Positions 9,292 through 18,420 of a stretch of 60,374 bases of DNA are shown piece after piece. The translations under genes were made by a program, and so were the position numbers. The number at the start of each line of letters is the position of its first letter. Positions within the stretch are counted from its first letter, which is position 1. Source of the DNA: Paenibacillus athensensis (GTDB lineage: Bacteria > Bacillota > Bacilli > Paenibacillales > NBRC-103111); NCBI RefSeq assembly GCF_004514475.2, contig NZ_MYFO02000022.1, positions 1 through 60,374 on the forward strand. The letters run 5' to 3'. A model generated the notes under the pieces. The model worked only from the letters and a program-made list of their open reading frames with translations. It searched no databases and was not told where the DNA came from.

Positions 9292-10356
9292 ATGAAGAAA
9301 TGGATTCAAATCATTTTTGCAATCATGGGTGGAAGTTTAGGTTATCAGTGGAGCGGAGCTTTGGCAAGCCTGGGCGGCTTTGCTGCAGACAACGGACAAG
9401 CCTATTGGGTGGCGGGGCTGGGCGCAGCAGCGATGTTTTGTTTGTTCGGCTGGCTGGCGGATATCGGGATGAAGCTGCTGCTGCGCGGCGAACAGAATGT
9501 CGCCGATGTACCGGCATCCGATCTGGTATCGGGTACAATCGGGCTGGTGGTAGGTCTGCTCATTGCGCTGCTGGTGTTTCCGGTGCTGGAGCTGCTGGCG
9601 TGGGGCGGTCCTTTGGTTCCGGCTGTCGTGTCGGCAGTACTTGGCATTATGGGCTTTCGCGTCGGCTACGGCAAGCGCGAGGAATTGGCGCAGTTCATGG
9701 CGCGCAGTCGTGCGGGCGGGCAGGAGAAGTCCAAGCACAAGCCGTACGAAGAACATAAGATTCTTGATACAAGCGTTATTATCGACGGACGAATTGCCGA
9801 CATTTGCAAGACCGGATTTATCGAAGGTACGCTGGTAATTCCCGAATTTGTACTGGAGGAATTGCAGCATATTGCAGATTCCTCGGATCTGCTCAAGCGC
9901 AATCGCGGGCGGCGCGGGCTGGACATTTTGAATAAAATCCAGAAGGAATTGGAAGTAAAGGTATTGATCTATGAAGGGGATTTCGAAGAAATTTCCGAAG
10001 TGGACAGCAAGCTGGTTCGTCTGGCCAAGGTGCTGCAGGGCAAGGTCATCACGAATGATTTCAATCTGAACAAGGTGTGCGAGCTGCAGGGCGTGTCCGT
10101 GCTGAACATCAACGATTTGGCCAACGCGGTCAAGCCCGTGGTGCTGCCGGGTGAAGAAATTGTCGTACAGGTCATCAAGGACGGTAAAGAGCATGGCCAA
10201 GGCGTAGCGTATCTTGATGACGGCACGATGATTGTGGTTGAGGGCGGACGCGAATTTATCGGCACGACGCTTGAGGTGATGGTGACCAGCGTGCTGCAGA
10301 CGTCGGCGGGACGAATGATTTTTGCCAAGCCCAAGCTATTGGAAAAAGCCCAGTAA
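9292..10356 (+). CDS. yacL: PIN/TRAM domain membrane protein (YacL family)
   Basis: The 354-aa protein has four hydrophobic N-terminal segments (about residues 4-26, 38-58, 80-100, 106-125). A cytoplasmic PIN-domain nuclease fold follows, with acidic residues in KILDTSVIIDGRIAD (about 155-170), PEFVLEELQ and TNDFNLNKVCE. A C-terminal TRAM domain (about 285-350), an RNA-binding beta barrel, ends the protein. It is probably a membrane-anchored RNase-like protein; the substrate is not known to me. ATG 9292 is preferred over GTG 9289 because of spacing from GGAGGTG. The order disA...yacL-ispD is as in Bacillus. Confidence 0.9.
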   Translation: MKKWIQIIFAIMGGSLGYQWSGALASLGGFAADNGQAYWVAGLGAAAMFCLFGWLADIGMKLLLRGEQNVADVPASDLVSGTIGLVVGLLIALLVFPVLELLAWGGPLVPAVVSAVLGIMGFRVGYGKREELAQFMARSRAGGQEKSKHKPYEEHKILDTSVIIDGRIADICKTGFIEGTLVIPEFVLEELQHIADSSDLLKRNRGRRGLDILNKIQKELEVKVLIYEGDFEEISEVDSKLVRLAKVLQGKVITNDFNLNKVCELQGVSVLNINDLANAVKPVVLPGEEIVVQVIKDGKEHGQGVAYLDDGTMIVVEGGREFIGTTLEVMVTSVLQTSAGRMIFAKPKLLEKAQ

Positions 10357-10367
10357 ACCAGTATGAT
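10339..10367 (+). promoter_or_regulatory. Probable sigma-A promoter for ispD-ispF
   Basis: TTGGAA (10339-10344), a 17-nt spacer and TATGAT (10362-10367), overlapping the yacL stop region. The resulting leader of about 113 nt (10374-10486) holds two small GC-rich hairpins: TGCGCG/CGCGCA near 10420-10435 and GGAGT/ACTCC near 10437-10452. Confidence 0.6.
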
Positions 10368-10486
10368 AGGAAAAGGACGCGGCAGCTGAGCAGCCGGCAG
10401 GCTGAAGAACGTCATGACTGCGCGATCCCGCGCATCGGAGTCGGGTAACTCCGCAGCGCACTTGATACAGGTGGGGAAGAGACGCA

Positions 10487-11182
10487 ATGAGCAAGCTGGG
10501 TGTAGTGATCGTCGCCGCAGGCAAGGGCTCCCGAATGAAGACGACGGAAAGCAAGCAGTATTTGCCGCTGGGGGATCGGCCAATTCTGGTACATACGCTG
10601 CAATTATTTCAAAACATATGTGAAGTGGATGAGATTGTGCTGGTGACGGGGGAAGCCGACTGCGACCGCTGTCGCGAGTATGTCGAGCGCTATGCCTTGG
10701 ACAAGGTTACTGCGGTAATCGCCGGCGGGGCGGAGCGTCAGCATTCGGTGCATCGTGGGCTGGAGAAGCTCGCTGCCGGTACCGAGTGGGTACTGGTGCA
10801 TGACGGCGTGCGGCCGTTTCCTGCCGCCGGTCAGGTGCTGGCATGCTGGCGCGAAGCGCAGGAGCATGGCGCAGCCGTTCTCGCGGTTCCCGTCAAGGAC
10901 ACGATCAAGGTGGTCGACGACGCCAAGTGCATTCAATCCACACCGGACCGACGAAGCTTGTGGGCGATACAAACGCCGCAGGCTTTTCAGCTTTCTCTTT
11001 TGCTGGAGGCATACGAGCGCGCTGAGCGCGAAGGCTTTGTCGGCACCGACGACGCGATGCTGGTGGAACGGACCGGAACGGTGGTGCGGGTGGTAGAAGG
11101 GGACTACTACAATATCAAAATCACCACGCCCGAGGATTTGCCTTGGGCCGAATGGATTTTACACAATGTCAGGGGAGAGTGA
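10487..11182 (+). CDS. ispD: 2-C-methyl-D-erythritol 4-phosphate cytidylyltransferase
   Basis: Third enzyme of the MEP isoprenoid pathway: MEP plus CTP gives CDP-methylerythritol. The 231 aa begin with the nucleotide-binding signature [13 protein letters not shown] and contain the family blocks VHDGVRPF (about 105), AVPVKDTIK (about 134) and QTPQAF (about 165). ATG at 10487 follows GGGGAAGAG. The stop is 5 nt before ispF, so the two are translationally close. Confidence 0.97.
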   Translation: MSKLGVVIVAAGKGSRMKTTESKQYLPLGDRPILVHTLQLFQNICEVDEIVLVTGEADCDRCREYVERYALDKVTAVIAGGAERQHSVHRGLEKLAAGTEWVLVHDGVRPFPAAGQVLACWREAQEHGAAVLAVPVKDTIKVVDDAKCIQSTPDRRSLWAIQTPQAFQLSLLLEAYERAEREGFVGTDDAMLVERTGTVVRVVEGDYYNIKITTPEDLPWAEWILHNVRGE

Positions 11183-11187
11183 CCAGG

Positions 11188-11673
11188 TTGTTTCGAGTAG
11201 GACAAGGGTTTGATGTACATCAGTTGGTAGAAGGCCGTAAATGCATCATCGGAGGCGTGACGATTCCCTACGAAAAAGGGCTGCTCGGCCATTCCGACGC
11301 CGACGTGCTGCTGCACGCGATCAGCGACGCGATTCTCGGCGCGTTGGGCTTGGGCGATATCGGCAAGCATTTTCCCGATACGTCGGAAGCGTTCAAGGAT
11401 GCGGACAGTCTTGTGCTGCTGAAAAAGGTCTGGGCGCTGGCAAAGGAACGCGGCTATCGGCTCGGCAATGCCGATTCGACGATCATCGCGCAAAAGCCAA
11501 AGATGGCGCCGTATATCCCGCAAATGGTAGAAATCATCGCGGACGCGCTGGAAGCGGCGCCCGATCAGGTCAATGTGAAAGCGACGACGACGGAGCAGCT
11601 CGGCTTCACGGGACGGGGCGAGGGCATCGCCGCGCAGTCGGTTGTTTGTTTAATTCGAGGTGTGCTAGAATAG
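11188..11673 (+). CDS. ispF: 2-C-methyl-D-erythritol 2,4-cyclodiphosphate synthase
   Basis: Cyclises CDP-ME 2-phosphate in the MEP pathway; a trimeric zinc enzyme. The zinc ligands show in GQGFDVHQ and [27 protein letters not shown]. The C-terminal GRGEGIAAQ is also typical. The frame is open further upstream inside ispD, but homology begins at [11 protein letters not shown] therefore take the TTG at 11188 behind AGGGGAGAG, giving 161 aa, close to the family norm. Confidence 0.93.
   Translation: MFRVGQGFDVHQLVEGRKCIIGGVTIPYEKGLLGHSDADVLLHAISDAILGALGLGDIGKHFPDTSEAFKDADSLVLLKKVWALAKERGYRLGNADSTIIAQKPKMAPYIPQMVEIIADALEAAPDQVNVKATTTEQLGFTGRGEGIAAQSVVCLIRGVLE
11642..11671 (+). promoter_or_regulatory. 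Probable sigma-A promoter of gltX
   Basis: TTGTTT (11642-11647), an 18-nt spacer and an extended -10 TGC-TAGAAT (11666-11671). It lies inside the end of ispF, 35 nt before gltX. Confidence 0.65.
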
Positions 11674-11705
11674 CAGATATTATGGGTTAAAGAGGGGTTT
11701 GTAAC

Positions 11706-13160
11706 ATGACAACGACATTGCGTGTGCGATATGCACCAAGTCCGACCGGACATTTACATATTGGCGGCGCCCGCACGGCGCTGTTTGACTATCTGCTCGC
11801 GCGGAGTCAGGGCGGAGCGTTTGTCATCCGCTTTGAAGATACCGACCAGACTCGCCACGTGGAATCCGGCATCGGCAATCAGCTCGACGGGCTGAAATGG
11901 CTGGGCCTAAGCTGGGACGAAAGCGTCGACGTCGGCGGTCCGTACGGCCCGTACCGGCAAACGGAGCGACTGGACCTGTATCGGCCGTTTACGGAGCGTT
12001 TGCTGGCCGAAGGCCATGCGTATGGCTGCTACTGCACGGAGCAGGAGCTGGAGGCAGAGCGCGCGGAGCAGGAAGCCCGCGGCGAAATGCCGCGTTATTC
12101 CGGCAAGTGCCGGAGTCTGACGCCCGAGCAGATCGCGGCCTATGAAGCCGAAGGACGCAAGCCGTCGGTGCGCTTCCGCGTGCCGGAGGATCGCACGTTC
12201 GCGTTCGAGGACCGGGTACGCGGCCACGTCGAGTTTGACTCGAATGGCATCGGCGATTTCATTATCGTCCGCCCGGATGGCATTCCGACCTACAATTTTG
12301 CCGTTGTGCTTGACGATCACCTGATGAAAATTAATCTGGTCGTCCGCGGCGAAGAGCATCTGTCCAACACGCCAAGACAAATGATGATGTATGAAGCGCT
12401 GGGGCTGGACATCCCGCAGTTCGCGCATTTAGCGCTGATTCTGAATCAAGACCGCAAGAAGATGAGTAAACGCGACGAGTCGATCGTCCAATTCATTCAG
12501 CAATATCAGGAATTGGGCTATTTGCCGGAAGCCGTGGTCAATTTTATCGCTTTGCTCGGCTGGTCGCCTGTCGGCGAAGAGGAGTTCTTCACGCTGGAGG
12601 AGCTGGCGGCGCAATTCGATCTCAATCGGGTATCCAAGAGCCCGGCCGTGTTTGATATGGACAAGCTGAACTGGATGAACAATCATTATTTGAAAAAAGC
12701 TCCGCTGGAGCGCGTCGTCGACCTGTGCCGTCCGCATCTGGAGCGGGCCGGGCTGCTCGCCGACGGTTCGCCGGCGCAGGCGGACGATTGGCTGTCCGCG
12801 CTGGTCGGTCTGAATCAGGAGCGCATGCGCTATGCAGCGGAAATCGTCGAGCTGTCGCAGCTGTTTTTCCGCGACGAGCTGACGGTGGAAGAAGAAGCTG
12901 CGGCGATTTTGCGCGAGGAGCATGTGCCGACTGTGCTGCGTTGCTTTTTGCAGCAGGTCGAGCAGGCTGAGGCGTTCACGGCCGAAGCGATTCCGGCGCT
13001 CGTCAAGCAGGTGCAGAAGGAGACCGGCTTCAAGGGCAAGCAGCTGTTCATGCCGATTCGCGCCGCGCTGACCGGACAAGTGCACGGGCCGGACCTCAAC
13101 GCTTCGCTGTATTTGCTGGGCCAGGAAAAAGTCGCAAGGCGCCTGCAAAGCTTATTGTAA
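11706..13160 (+). CDS. gltX: Glutamyl-tRNA synthetase
   Basis: Class I aminoacyl-tRNA synthetase, 484 aa. The HIGH-type motif is [12 protein letters not shown] (about residue 17) and the KMSKS-type motif is KKMSKRDES (about 255). The C-terminal half is the all-helical anticodon-binding domain. The YCTEQELE region contains one cysteine only, so no complete zinc cluster is obvious. Bacillales enzymes of this type are usually non-discriminating and also charge tRNA-Gln. The weak ribosome site AGAGGGGT precedes ATG 11706. Its stop codon overlaps the -35 box of the cysES promoter. Confidence 0.97.
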   Translation: MTTTLRVRYAPSPTGHLHIGGARTALFDYLLARSQGGAFVIRFEDTDQTRHVESGIGNQLDGLKWLGLSWDESVDVGGPYGPYRQTERLDLYRPFTERLLAEGHAYGCYCTEQELEAERAEQEARGEMPRYSGKCRSLTPEQIAAYEAEGRKPSVRFRVPEDRTFAFEDRVRGHVEFDSNGIGDFIIVRPDGIPTYNFAVVLDDHLMKINLVVRGEEHLSNTPRQMMMYEALGLDIPQFAHLALILNQDRKKMSKRDESIVQFIQQYQELGYLPEAVVNFIALLGWSPVGEEEFFTLEELAAQFDLNRVSKSPAVFDMDKLNWMNNHYLKKAPLERVVDLCRPHLERAGLLADGSPAQADDWLSALVGLNQERMRYAAEIVELSQLFFRDELTVEEEAAAILREEHVPTVLRCFLQQVEQAEAFTAEAIPALVKQVQKETGFKGKQLFMPIRAALTGQVHGPDLNASLYLLGQEKVARRLQSLL

Positions 13161-13183
13161 TACTTACGGTAATTCGCTATACT
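13155..13183 (+). promoter_or_regulatory. Sigma-A promoter of the cysE-cysS T-box transcript
   Basis: TTGTAA (13155-13160), a 17-nt spacer and TATACT (13178-13183). The -35 box includes the gltX stop codon. Predicted start near 13190. Confidence 0.8.
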
Positions 13184-13189
13184 AAGCTG

Positions 13190-13446
13190 TAGATGAAAAG
13201 CGTCGATCAGGAGAGTACGTTTAATCAGGGATTCGCAGAGAGGATAATCGGAGCGCTGCTCCGGCTGCAAGTTATCCAATCCCGTTAACCGGAAATGCAC
13301 CTGGGAGCTGCTGCGCCGAAGGAATCCGTAGGCGTGGCCGGAACCCCCCACGTTACGGGCGTCAAGTTGGAAGACCTCCTGGTCACCAAGCAGAGTGGAA
13401 CCGCGTTAGATCGCCTCTGCAGCCTACGGGCTGCGGGGGCTTTTTT
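13190..13446 (+). promoter_or_regulatory. T-box riboswitch, cysteine-specific
   Basis: Leader RNA that senses uncharged tRNA-Cys. Visible parts are the Stem I AGAGTA/AGAGAGGA region, the specifier segment GGAAATGCACC with codon UGC at 13296-13298, and the T-box sequence AGTGGAACCGCGT (13394-13406). The terminator GCCTCTGCAGCC/GGCTGCGGGGGC ends in six T (13413-13446). UGC fits the downstream cysE-cysS genes. Uncharged tRNA should stabilise the antiterminator and allow readthrough. It fills most of the 380-nt space between gltX and cysE. Confidence 0.93.
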
Positions 13447-13540
13447 GCATAGAATCGGTTGGTATAACCGAAGGTTCGGCTGGCTGGAGCCGATGCAGGC
13501 TTGCGACATCCATCATTGTAACTCTGAAGAAGGTGAAAGC

Positions 13541-14212
13541 ATGTGGAAAACAATTCGCTCCGACATTAAAGCCGTGTTCGAGAACGACCCCGCGGCCCGC
13601 AGCTGGTTTGAGGTCGCCTTTACGTATTCGGGACTGCATGCCATCTGGTGGCATCGCGTCGCTCATTGGTTTTTCAAGAAAAAGCTGTATACGATTGCCC
13701 GTATCCTTTCGCAGACAGGCCGGTTCATGACGGGTATCGAAATTCATCCCGGAGCGGTCATCGGCCAACGGCTGTTCATTGATCACGGCATGGGCGTGGT
13801 CGTGGGCGAGACGTGCGAGATCGGCGACGATGTCGTGCTGTTCCAGGGCGTGACGCTTGGCGGCACCGGCAAAGAGAAAGGCAAGCGCCACCCGACCATC
13901 GGCAATAATGTCGTCATCGGCTCGGGGGCCAAAATTCTCGGCTCGTTCACGGTGGGCGACAACTCGCAGATTGGCTCCAACGCCGTCGTGCTGCAGGAGG
14001 TTCCACCGAATAGCACCGTCGTCGGCATACCCGGCCGAATCGTCAAGCGCGACGGCGTGCGCGTGAATCGGCTCGATCACAATAACTTGCCCGATCCGGT
14101 CATCGAGCTGTGCAAAAACCTGCAGCAGCAAATTGAGGATTTGAAGGCGGAGCTGGAGCGGGAACGGCAAAAGAATGGAGGACACAGAGAGCATGACGCT
14201 CAAAATGTATAA
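13541..14212 (+). CDS. cysE: Serine O-acetyltransferase
   Basis: Acetylates L-serine with acetyl-CoA, the committed step of cysteine synthesis. The 223 aa have an N-terminal helical domain and a C-terminal left-handed beta-helix of hexapeptide repeats with catalytic blocks [25 protein letters not shown] and [15 protein letters not shown]. The C-terminus is a charged coil. The frame extends back into the T-box, but ATG 13541 ([10 protein letters not shown]) follows AAGGTG after the terminator and is the real start. cysS overlaps its last 20 nt. Confidence 0.96.
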   Translation: MWKTIRSDIKAVFENDPAARSWFEVAFTYSGLHAIWWHRVAHWFFKKKLYTIARILSQTGRFMTGIEIHPGAVIGQRLFIDHGMGVVVGETCEIGDDVVLFQGVTLGGTGKEKGKRHPTIGNNVVIGSGAKILGSFTVGDNSQIGSNAVVLQEVPPNSTVVGIPGRIVKRDGVRVNRLDHNNLPDPVIELCKNLQQQIEDLKAELERERQKNGGHREHDAQNV

Positions 14213-15590
14213 TACGTTAACTCGTAAAAAGGAAGCTTTTGTACCGATCGAACCCGGCAAGGTGAAGATGTACGCCTGCGGACCAACGGTATATAACTAT
14301 ATTCATATCGGCAACGGCCGCCCGGCGATCTTCTTCGATGTCGTGCGCCGCTATTTGGAATTCCAGGGCTTTGAAGTGAACTACGTAGTCAATTTCACGG
14401 ACGTTGACGACAAGCTGATCCGCAAGGCAGAGGAGACCGGAAGCACCGTGCCGGAGCTGGCCGAAACCTACATTCAGGCGTATTATGAGGACGTTCGGGC
14501 GCTTGGCGTCAAAGAAGCGTCGCTGAATCCGCGCGTGACGGAAAACATGGAAGGCATCATCGCTTTTATTGCCGAGCTGGTCGACAAGGACTTTGCTTAT
14601 GAAAAGGGCGGCGATGTCTATTACCGGACCGCCAAATTTGCCGATTACGGCAAGCTGTCGCACCAGAATCTGGAGGAGCTGCAATACGGCATCCGCATCG
14701 ACGTGGATGAGCGTAAGGAGAGCCCGCAGGATTTCGTGCTGTGGAAAGCGGCCAAGCCGGGCGAAATCTACTGGGAAAGCCCGTGGGGCCAAGGCCGCCC
14801 CGGCTGGCATATCGAGTGCTCGGCAATGGTGAAACGCTATTTGGGCGAAACGATCGACATACACGGCGGCGGGCAGGATTTGTGTTTCCCGCACCACGAA
14901 TGCGAGATTGCTCAGACTGAGGCGTTGACCGGCAAACCGATGGCCAACTATTGGCTGCATAATGCGTTCATCAACATCGATAATCAAAAAATGTCCAAAT
15001 CGCTCGGCAACGGTATCCTGATTCGCGATCTGTTGAAGAACATCCGGCCCGAGGTATTCCGCTTCTTCATGTTGGCCGCGCATTACCGCAATCCGTTGAA
15101 TTTCAGCGATGACAGCGTGCAGCAGGCCGCTAACGGACTGGAGAGGATTCAGAACGCTTACGACAATTTGAAGCATCGCTTGGCTACGGCTTCACCCGGT
15201 CCCGCGGATGCGCTGGTGGAGGAGCGGGCTGAGCTGACGCGCGGTCAATTCGTCGAGAAAATGAACGACGATTTCAACACGCCCGACGCGATAACTGCGG
15301 TGTTCGATCTGGTCGCGGAAGCGAACCTGTATTTGCAGCACGAGCGGGTGACCGTTGGCGGCGTTCAGCTGTTCCTGGAGCAGCTGGAGGCGTTTGACCG
15401 CGTGCTTGGCATTTTGCGGCAGGGTGGCGACGAGCTGCTGGACGAAGAGATCGAACAGCTGATTGTCGAGCGGACCGAGGCGCGCAAGGCCAAGAACTGG
15501 AGCCGCGCCGATGAAATTCGCGATTTGCTGACCGGGAAAGGCATTTTCCTTGAGGATACTCCGCAAGGAATCCGTTGGCGGCGTAAATGA
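14193..15590 (+). CDS. cysS: Cysteinyl-tRNA synthetase
   Basis: Class I synthetase charging tRNA-Cys, 465 aa. It has zinc/substrate residues at [15 protein letters not shown] (including the HIGH motif), WHIECSAM and FPHHECE, the KMSKS motif KMSKSLGN (about residue 268), and a helical C-terminal domain. ATG 14193 follows GGAGG; an earlier ATG at 14175 overlaps that ribosome site. It overlaps cysE and is controlled by the same cysteine T-box, so precursor supply and charging respond together to tRNA-Cys charging. Confidence 0.97.
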   Translation: MTLKMYNTLTRKKEAFVPIEPGKVKMYACGPTVYNYIHIGNGRPAIFFDVVRRYLEFQGFEVNYVVNFTDVDDKLIRKAEETGSTVPELAETYIQAYYEDVRALGVKEASLNPRVTENMEGIIAFIAELVDKDFAYEKGGDVYYRTAKFADYGKLSHQNLEELQYGIRIDVDERKESPQDFVLWKAAKPGEIYWESPWGQGRPGWHIECSAMVKRYLGETIDIHGGGQDLCFPHHECEIAQTEALTGKPMANYWLHNAFINIDNQKMSKSLGNGILIRDLLKNIRPEVFRFFMLAAHYRNPLNFSDDSVQQAANGLERIQNAYDNLKHRLATASPGPADALVEERAELTRGQFVEKMNDDFNTPDAITAVFDLVAEANLYLQHERVTVGGVQLFLEQLEAFDRVLGILRQGGDELLDEEIEQLIVERTEARKAKNWSRADEIRDLLTGKGIFLEDTPQGIRWRRK

Positions 15591-16021
15591 GCGAATCGTT
15601 TTCCAACGTGAATTTATTTCATTTTGCCCCGGCCAAAAGCCCGCATTTGATGAATCCTTTGGCGCTTGCTTATATGGGCGACGCCGTATATGAAGTTTAT
15701 ATCCGCCAGTACGTGATCAGCCAGCCGAATCATCGGCCGAATCACTTGAATCGCACGGCGATCGGTTATGTGTCGGCACGTTCGCAGGCCAAGCAACTGG
15801 AGGCGATCCTGCCGCTCCTCACGGAAGAGGAGCTGGACATGGTCAAGCGCGGGCGGAACGCCAAGTCCGGCTCGACGGCTAAAAACGCCGATGTGCTGGA
15901 GTACCGGCACAGCACGGCTTTTGAATGCCTGATCGGCTATTTGTATTACAAGCAAGCATACGGCCGTTTGAAGGAGCTGCTGGATTGCGCGCTGGCCTCG
16001 CGGCAGGTTACGAAGGAATAG
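15587..16021 (+). CDS. mrnC: Mini-ribonuclease III (MrnC)
   Basis: Matures the 23S rRNA ends, in Bacillus assisted by ribosomal protein L3. The 144-aa protein is a stand-alone RNase III catalytic domain with no dsRNA-binding domain. It carries [14 protein letters not shown] (about residue 28) and the acidic second motif [12 protein letters not shown] (about 108). ATGA overlap with cysS indicates coupling. Confidence 0.95.
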   Translation: MSESFSNVNLFHFAPAKSPHLMNPLALAYMGDAVYEVYIRQYVISQPNHRPNHLNRTAIGYVSARSQAKQLEAILPLLTEEELDMVKRGRNAKSGSTAKNADVLEYRHSTAFECLIGYLYYKQAYGRLKELLDCALASRQVTKE

Positions 16022-16032
16022 GAGGGGTACCG

Positions 16033-16770
16033 ATGGAAGAGTATATCGGCGGAAAGCACTCCGTGCTGGAAGCGCTGCGCGCCGGACGAACAATCAACAA
16101 AATCTGGATTGCCGACAACGCGCAAAAACCGTTTGCCGGACCGATTGTCGCCGAAGCGAAAAATCACGGCATCGTGGTCCAGTTCATCGACAAGCGCAAG
16201 CTCGATCAAATGGCCGAGGGCATCCAGCACCAGGGTGTGGTGGCGCAGGTGGCCGCTTACGAATATGCGGAGATTGAGGATATTTTGGCGGCGGCGCGGC
16301 GCAAGAACGAGGAACCGTTTATCCTCATTCTGGACGAGATCGAGGATCCGCATAACCTCGGCTCGATTTTGCGGACTGCCGACTGCACGGGCGTGCACGG
16401 CGTCATCATTCCCAAGCGCCGCTCGGTCGGCTTGACCGCCACCGTATCGAAAACGTCGGCCGGCGCCGTTGAATACGTGCCTGTGGCCCGGGTGACGAAC
16501 ATTGCGCAGACGATTGAGGAGCTGAAGGAAGCGGGCGTGTGGGTCGCCGGAACGGACGTTGCCGCGGCGCAGGATGTTTACAAGGCCAGCTTCAAGCTGC
16601 CGATTGCGCTGGTTATCGGGAATGAGGGCAAGGGCGTCGGTCGACTGATCAAGGAAAAATGCGATTTTCTGGTCAAGCTGCCGATGTCCGGGCACGTCAA
16701 TTCGTTGAACGCATCGGTTGCCGCGGGCGTGCTGATGTATGAAGTGGTTCGGCAGCGTAGTTTGAGCTAA
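16033..16770 (+). CDS. rlmB: 23S rRNA (guanosine-2'-O-)-methyltransferase RlmB family
   Basis: SpoU/TrmH-type knotted methyltransferase, 245 aa. The N-terminal substrate-binding domain starts YIGGKHSVLEAL. The SPOUT domain follows with motifs LDEIEDPHNLGSILRTAD (about residue 97), VIGNEGKGVGRLI (about 195) and LPMSGHVNSLNASVAAGV (about 216). ATG 16033 follows AGGAGGGG. Neighbours mrnC and rae1 are RNA enzymes too. Confidence 0.95.
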   Translation: MEEYIGGKHSVLEALRAGRTINKIWIADNAQKPFAGPIVAEAKNHGIVVQFIDKRKLDQMAEGIQHQGVVAQVAAYEYAEIEDILAAARRKNEEPFILILDEIEDPHNLGSILRTADCTGVHGVIIPKRRSVGLTATVSKTSAGAVEYVPVARVTNIAQTIEELKEAGVWVAGTDVAAAQDVYKASFKLPIALVIGNEGKGVGRLIKEKCDFLVKLPMSGHVNSLNASVAAGVLMYEVVRQRSLS

Positions 16771-16774
16771 GCCT

Positions 16775-17287
16775 ATGGAAGAATTCCTGATCGTGGACGG
16801 CTACAACATCATCGGAGCCTGGCCTGAACTGCAGAAGCTCAAGGATACCGATCTGGAGGAAGCGCGTAACCGGCTGATTCACATGCTGGCGGAATACCAG
16901 TCTTTTTCGGGGATGAAGGTTTATCTGGTCTTCGACGCTTATAAAGTTCCGGGGTTGGGCAAAAAGTACCTGCAGAGCAAGCTGCGCGTGCTCTACACCA
17001 AGGAGAAGGAAACCGCCGACGAGCTGATCGAACGGCTGGTTGTCAGCCTGATCGGCCGCCGCCGGCAAATTCACGTAGCTACCTCGGACATGATCGAGCA
17101 GCACGTCATCTTCGGCAAGGGAGCGTTGCGGCTGCCTGCCGGGGAGCTGCTGGTGAAGATCAATCAGAGCCGCCGTGAGGTGCGCGAGCGGATTCGCGAG
17201 CAGACAAGCGCCAAAAAAAATCCGGTCGACGGCAAAATGGACGGCGACCTCCGCGCGCTCTTCGAGCGCTGGAGACGCGGTGAATAA
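16775..17287 (+). CDS. rae1: Ribosome-dependent mRNA endoribonuclease Rae1 (YacP)
   Basis: 170-aa NYN/PIN-fold RNase; the Bacillus homologue cleaves mRNA in the ribosomal A site. Acidic metal-binding residues appear in FLIVDGYNII (N-terminus), KVYLVFDAYK (about 48) and KETADELIE (about 88). A basic C-terminal tail follows. It starts 4 nt after rlmB with only a weak ribosome site, suggesting translational coupling. Confidence 0.92.
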   Translation: MEEFLIVDGYNIIGAWPELQKLKDTDLEEARNRLIHMLAEYQSFSGMKVYLVFDAYKVPGLGKKYLQSKLRVLYTKEKETADELIERLVVSLIGRRRQIHVATSDMIEQHVIFGKGALRLPAGELLVKINQSRREVRERIREQTSAKKNPVDGKMDGDLRALFERWRRGE

Positions 17288-17320
17288 ACTCCCAAATACT
17301 AGAAATAACAGGGTTCCCCG

Positions 17321-17350
17321 TTGACGATCGCAGATTACATAATGTATACT
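17321..17350 (+). promoter_or_regulatory. Promoter upstream of sigH
   Basis: TTGACG (17321-17326), an 18-nt spacer and TATACT (17345-17350), within the 116-nt gap between rae1 and sigH. In Bacillus sigH is repressed by AbrB; I did not identify an AbrB site. Confidence 0.65.
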
Positions 17351-17403
17351 AACACTATCCTTGAAGTGAATCTGGGTAGTCTTGCAGGCCGGAGGGATTG
17401 TTG

Positions 17404-18048
17404 GTGAGTGTCGACCTCAAAGAATTGAGAATGTACGATTATGACCTCAAGCCAGACGAAGACATAGTCGAAGCAGTCCGTGAAGGCAGCAGTGAAGCGC
17501 TGGAGTACCTGATTAACAAGTATAAGAATTTTGTCCGAGCCAAGGCGCGCTCCTATTTTTTGATAGGCGCTGACCGTGAGGACATCGTTCAGGAGGGCAT
17601 GATAGGTTTATATAAATCTATCCGTGACTTCCGTGGCGACAAGCTGGCGTCGTTCAAGGCGTTTGCCGAGCTCTGTATTACGCGGCAGATTATTACGGCG
17701 ATCAAGACAGCTACCCGTCAGAAGCATATTCCGCTGAACTCTTATGTTTCTCTGGACAAGCCTATCTACGATGAAGATTCCGACCGTACGCTGCTGGACG
17801 TCATTTGCGGCTCCCGCGTCACGGACCCCGAAGAGCTCATTATCAATCAGGAAGAGTTTACGGGCTTGGAAGACAAGATGGGCGAGATACTCAGTGACTT
17901 GGAGCGCAGAGTGCTGATGCTGTATTTGGACGGCCGCTCGTATCAGGAAATTGCTGTTGATCTGGATCGTCACGTCAAATCGATTGATAATGCGTTGCAG
18001 CGCGTCAAGCGCAAGCTGGAGAGGTACCTGGAAGTACGCGACTTATAA
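17404..18048 (+). CDS. sigH: RNA polymerase sigma-H factor
   Basis: Transition-phase/early-sporulation sigma factor, 214 aa. Region 2 includes YKNFVRAKARSYFLIGADREDIVQEGMIGLYKSIRDF (core binding and -10 recognition). Region 4 is the C-terminal helix-turn-helix with LYLDGRSYQEIAVDLDRHVKSIDNALQRVKRKLE. The start is taken as GTG 17404, 7 nt after GGAGGG; two in-frame TTG codons at 17398 and 17401 are too close to the ribosome site. Confidence 0.96.
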   Translation: MSVDLKELRMYDYDLKPDEDIVEAVREGSSEALEYLINKYKNFVRAKARSYFLIGADREDIVQEGMIGLYKSIRDFRGDKLASFKAFAELCITRQIITAIKTATRQKHIPLNSYVSLDKPIYDEDSDRTLLDVICGSRVTDPEELIINQEEFTGLEDKMGEILSDLERRVLMLYLDGRSYQEIAVDLDRHVKSIDNALQRVKRKLERYLEVRDL

Positions 18049-18084
18049 GCGTTCCCACATGCAGATGAGGGGGCGCTTTTTTTG
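18048..18084 (+). terminator. Terminator after sigH
   Basis: AGCGTTCCC / GGGGGCGCT stem with G-U pairs, followed by seven T. It separates sigH from the rpmG-secE-nusG unit. Confidence 0.8.
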
Positions 18085-18138
18085 TTGCCGACAGGTTTAA
18101 TACGCCACGGGGAGGTCTATACTGGTGATACTTCTTTC

Positions 18139-18168
18139 TTGACACGCTGTCGAAAGATGTGCTAAAGT
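18139..18168 (+). promoter_or_regulatory. Sigma-A promoter of rpmG-secE-nusG
   Basis: A perfect TTGACA (18139-18144), an 18-nt spacer and TAAAGT (18163-18168). Start predicted near 18175, giving a leader of about 77 nt. Confidence 0.85.
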
Positions 18169-18177
18169 AGTTCAGGT

Positions 18178-18232
18178 AGCCCTAAGTGTCGCTTTCTTTC
18201 TGATGCGCAAAAAGGGCTGTAATCAGAAAGCG
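18178..18232 (+). promoter_or_regulatory. Structured 5' leader of rpmG-secE-nusG (possible pseudoknot)
   Basis: Two perfect helices interlock: AGCCCT (18178-18183) with AGGGCT (18213-18218), and CTTTCTGAT (18196-18204) with ATCAGAAAG (18222-18230). The second strand of the first helix lies in the loop of the second, so they form an H-type pseudoknot or are mutually exclusive. It occupies nearly the whole leader, ending about 8 nt before the AGGAGGTG site of rpmG. I do not recognise the class. Confidence 0.5.
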
Positions 18233-18251
18233 TATGTAGGAGGTGTACATC

Positions 18252-18401
18252 ATGCGGGTTATCATCACATTAGCGTGCACGAATTGCAAACAAAGAAACT
18301 ATGCATCCACTAAAAATAAGCGCAATAATCCCGACCGCATTGAGTTGAAGAAATATTGCAGATTTTGCAATGAACATACGGCTCATCGCGAAACCAGGTA
18401 G
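18252..18401 (+). CDS. rpmG: 50S ribosomal protein L33
   Basis: 49-residue protein: [17 protein letters not shown]... ending HRETR. Two CxxC pairs (C9/C12 and C36/C39) mark the zinc-binding (C+) form of L33. The ATG follows AGGAGGTG. It lies directly before secE, as rpmGB does in Bacillus. The zinc form could be replaced by a cysteine-free paralogue under zinc limitation; none is in this window. Confidence 0.95.
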   Translation: MRVIITLACTNCKQRNYASTKNKRNNPDRIELKKYCRFCNEHTAHRETR

Positions 18402-18420
18402 TCCCTTGGAGGTGTAGTTC

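Noticed and set aside
13295-13540. An 82-residue extension of CysE
   Set aside because: The sequence is the T-box riboswitch including its terminator; the encoded residues have no homology and a proper start follows at 13541.
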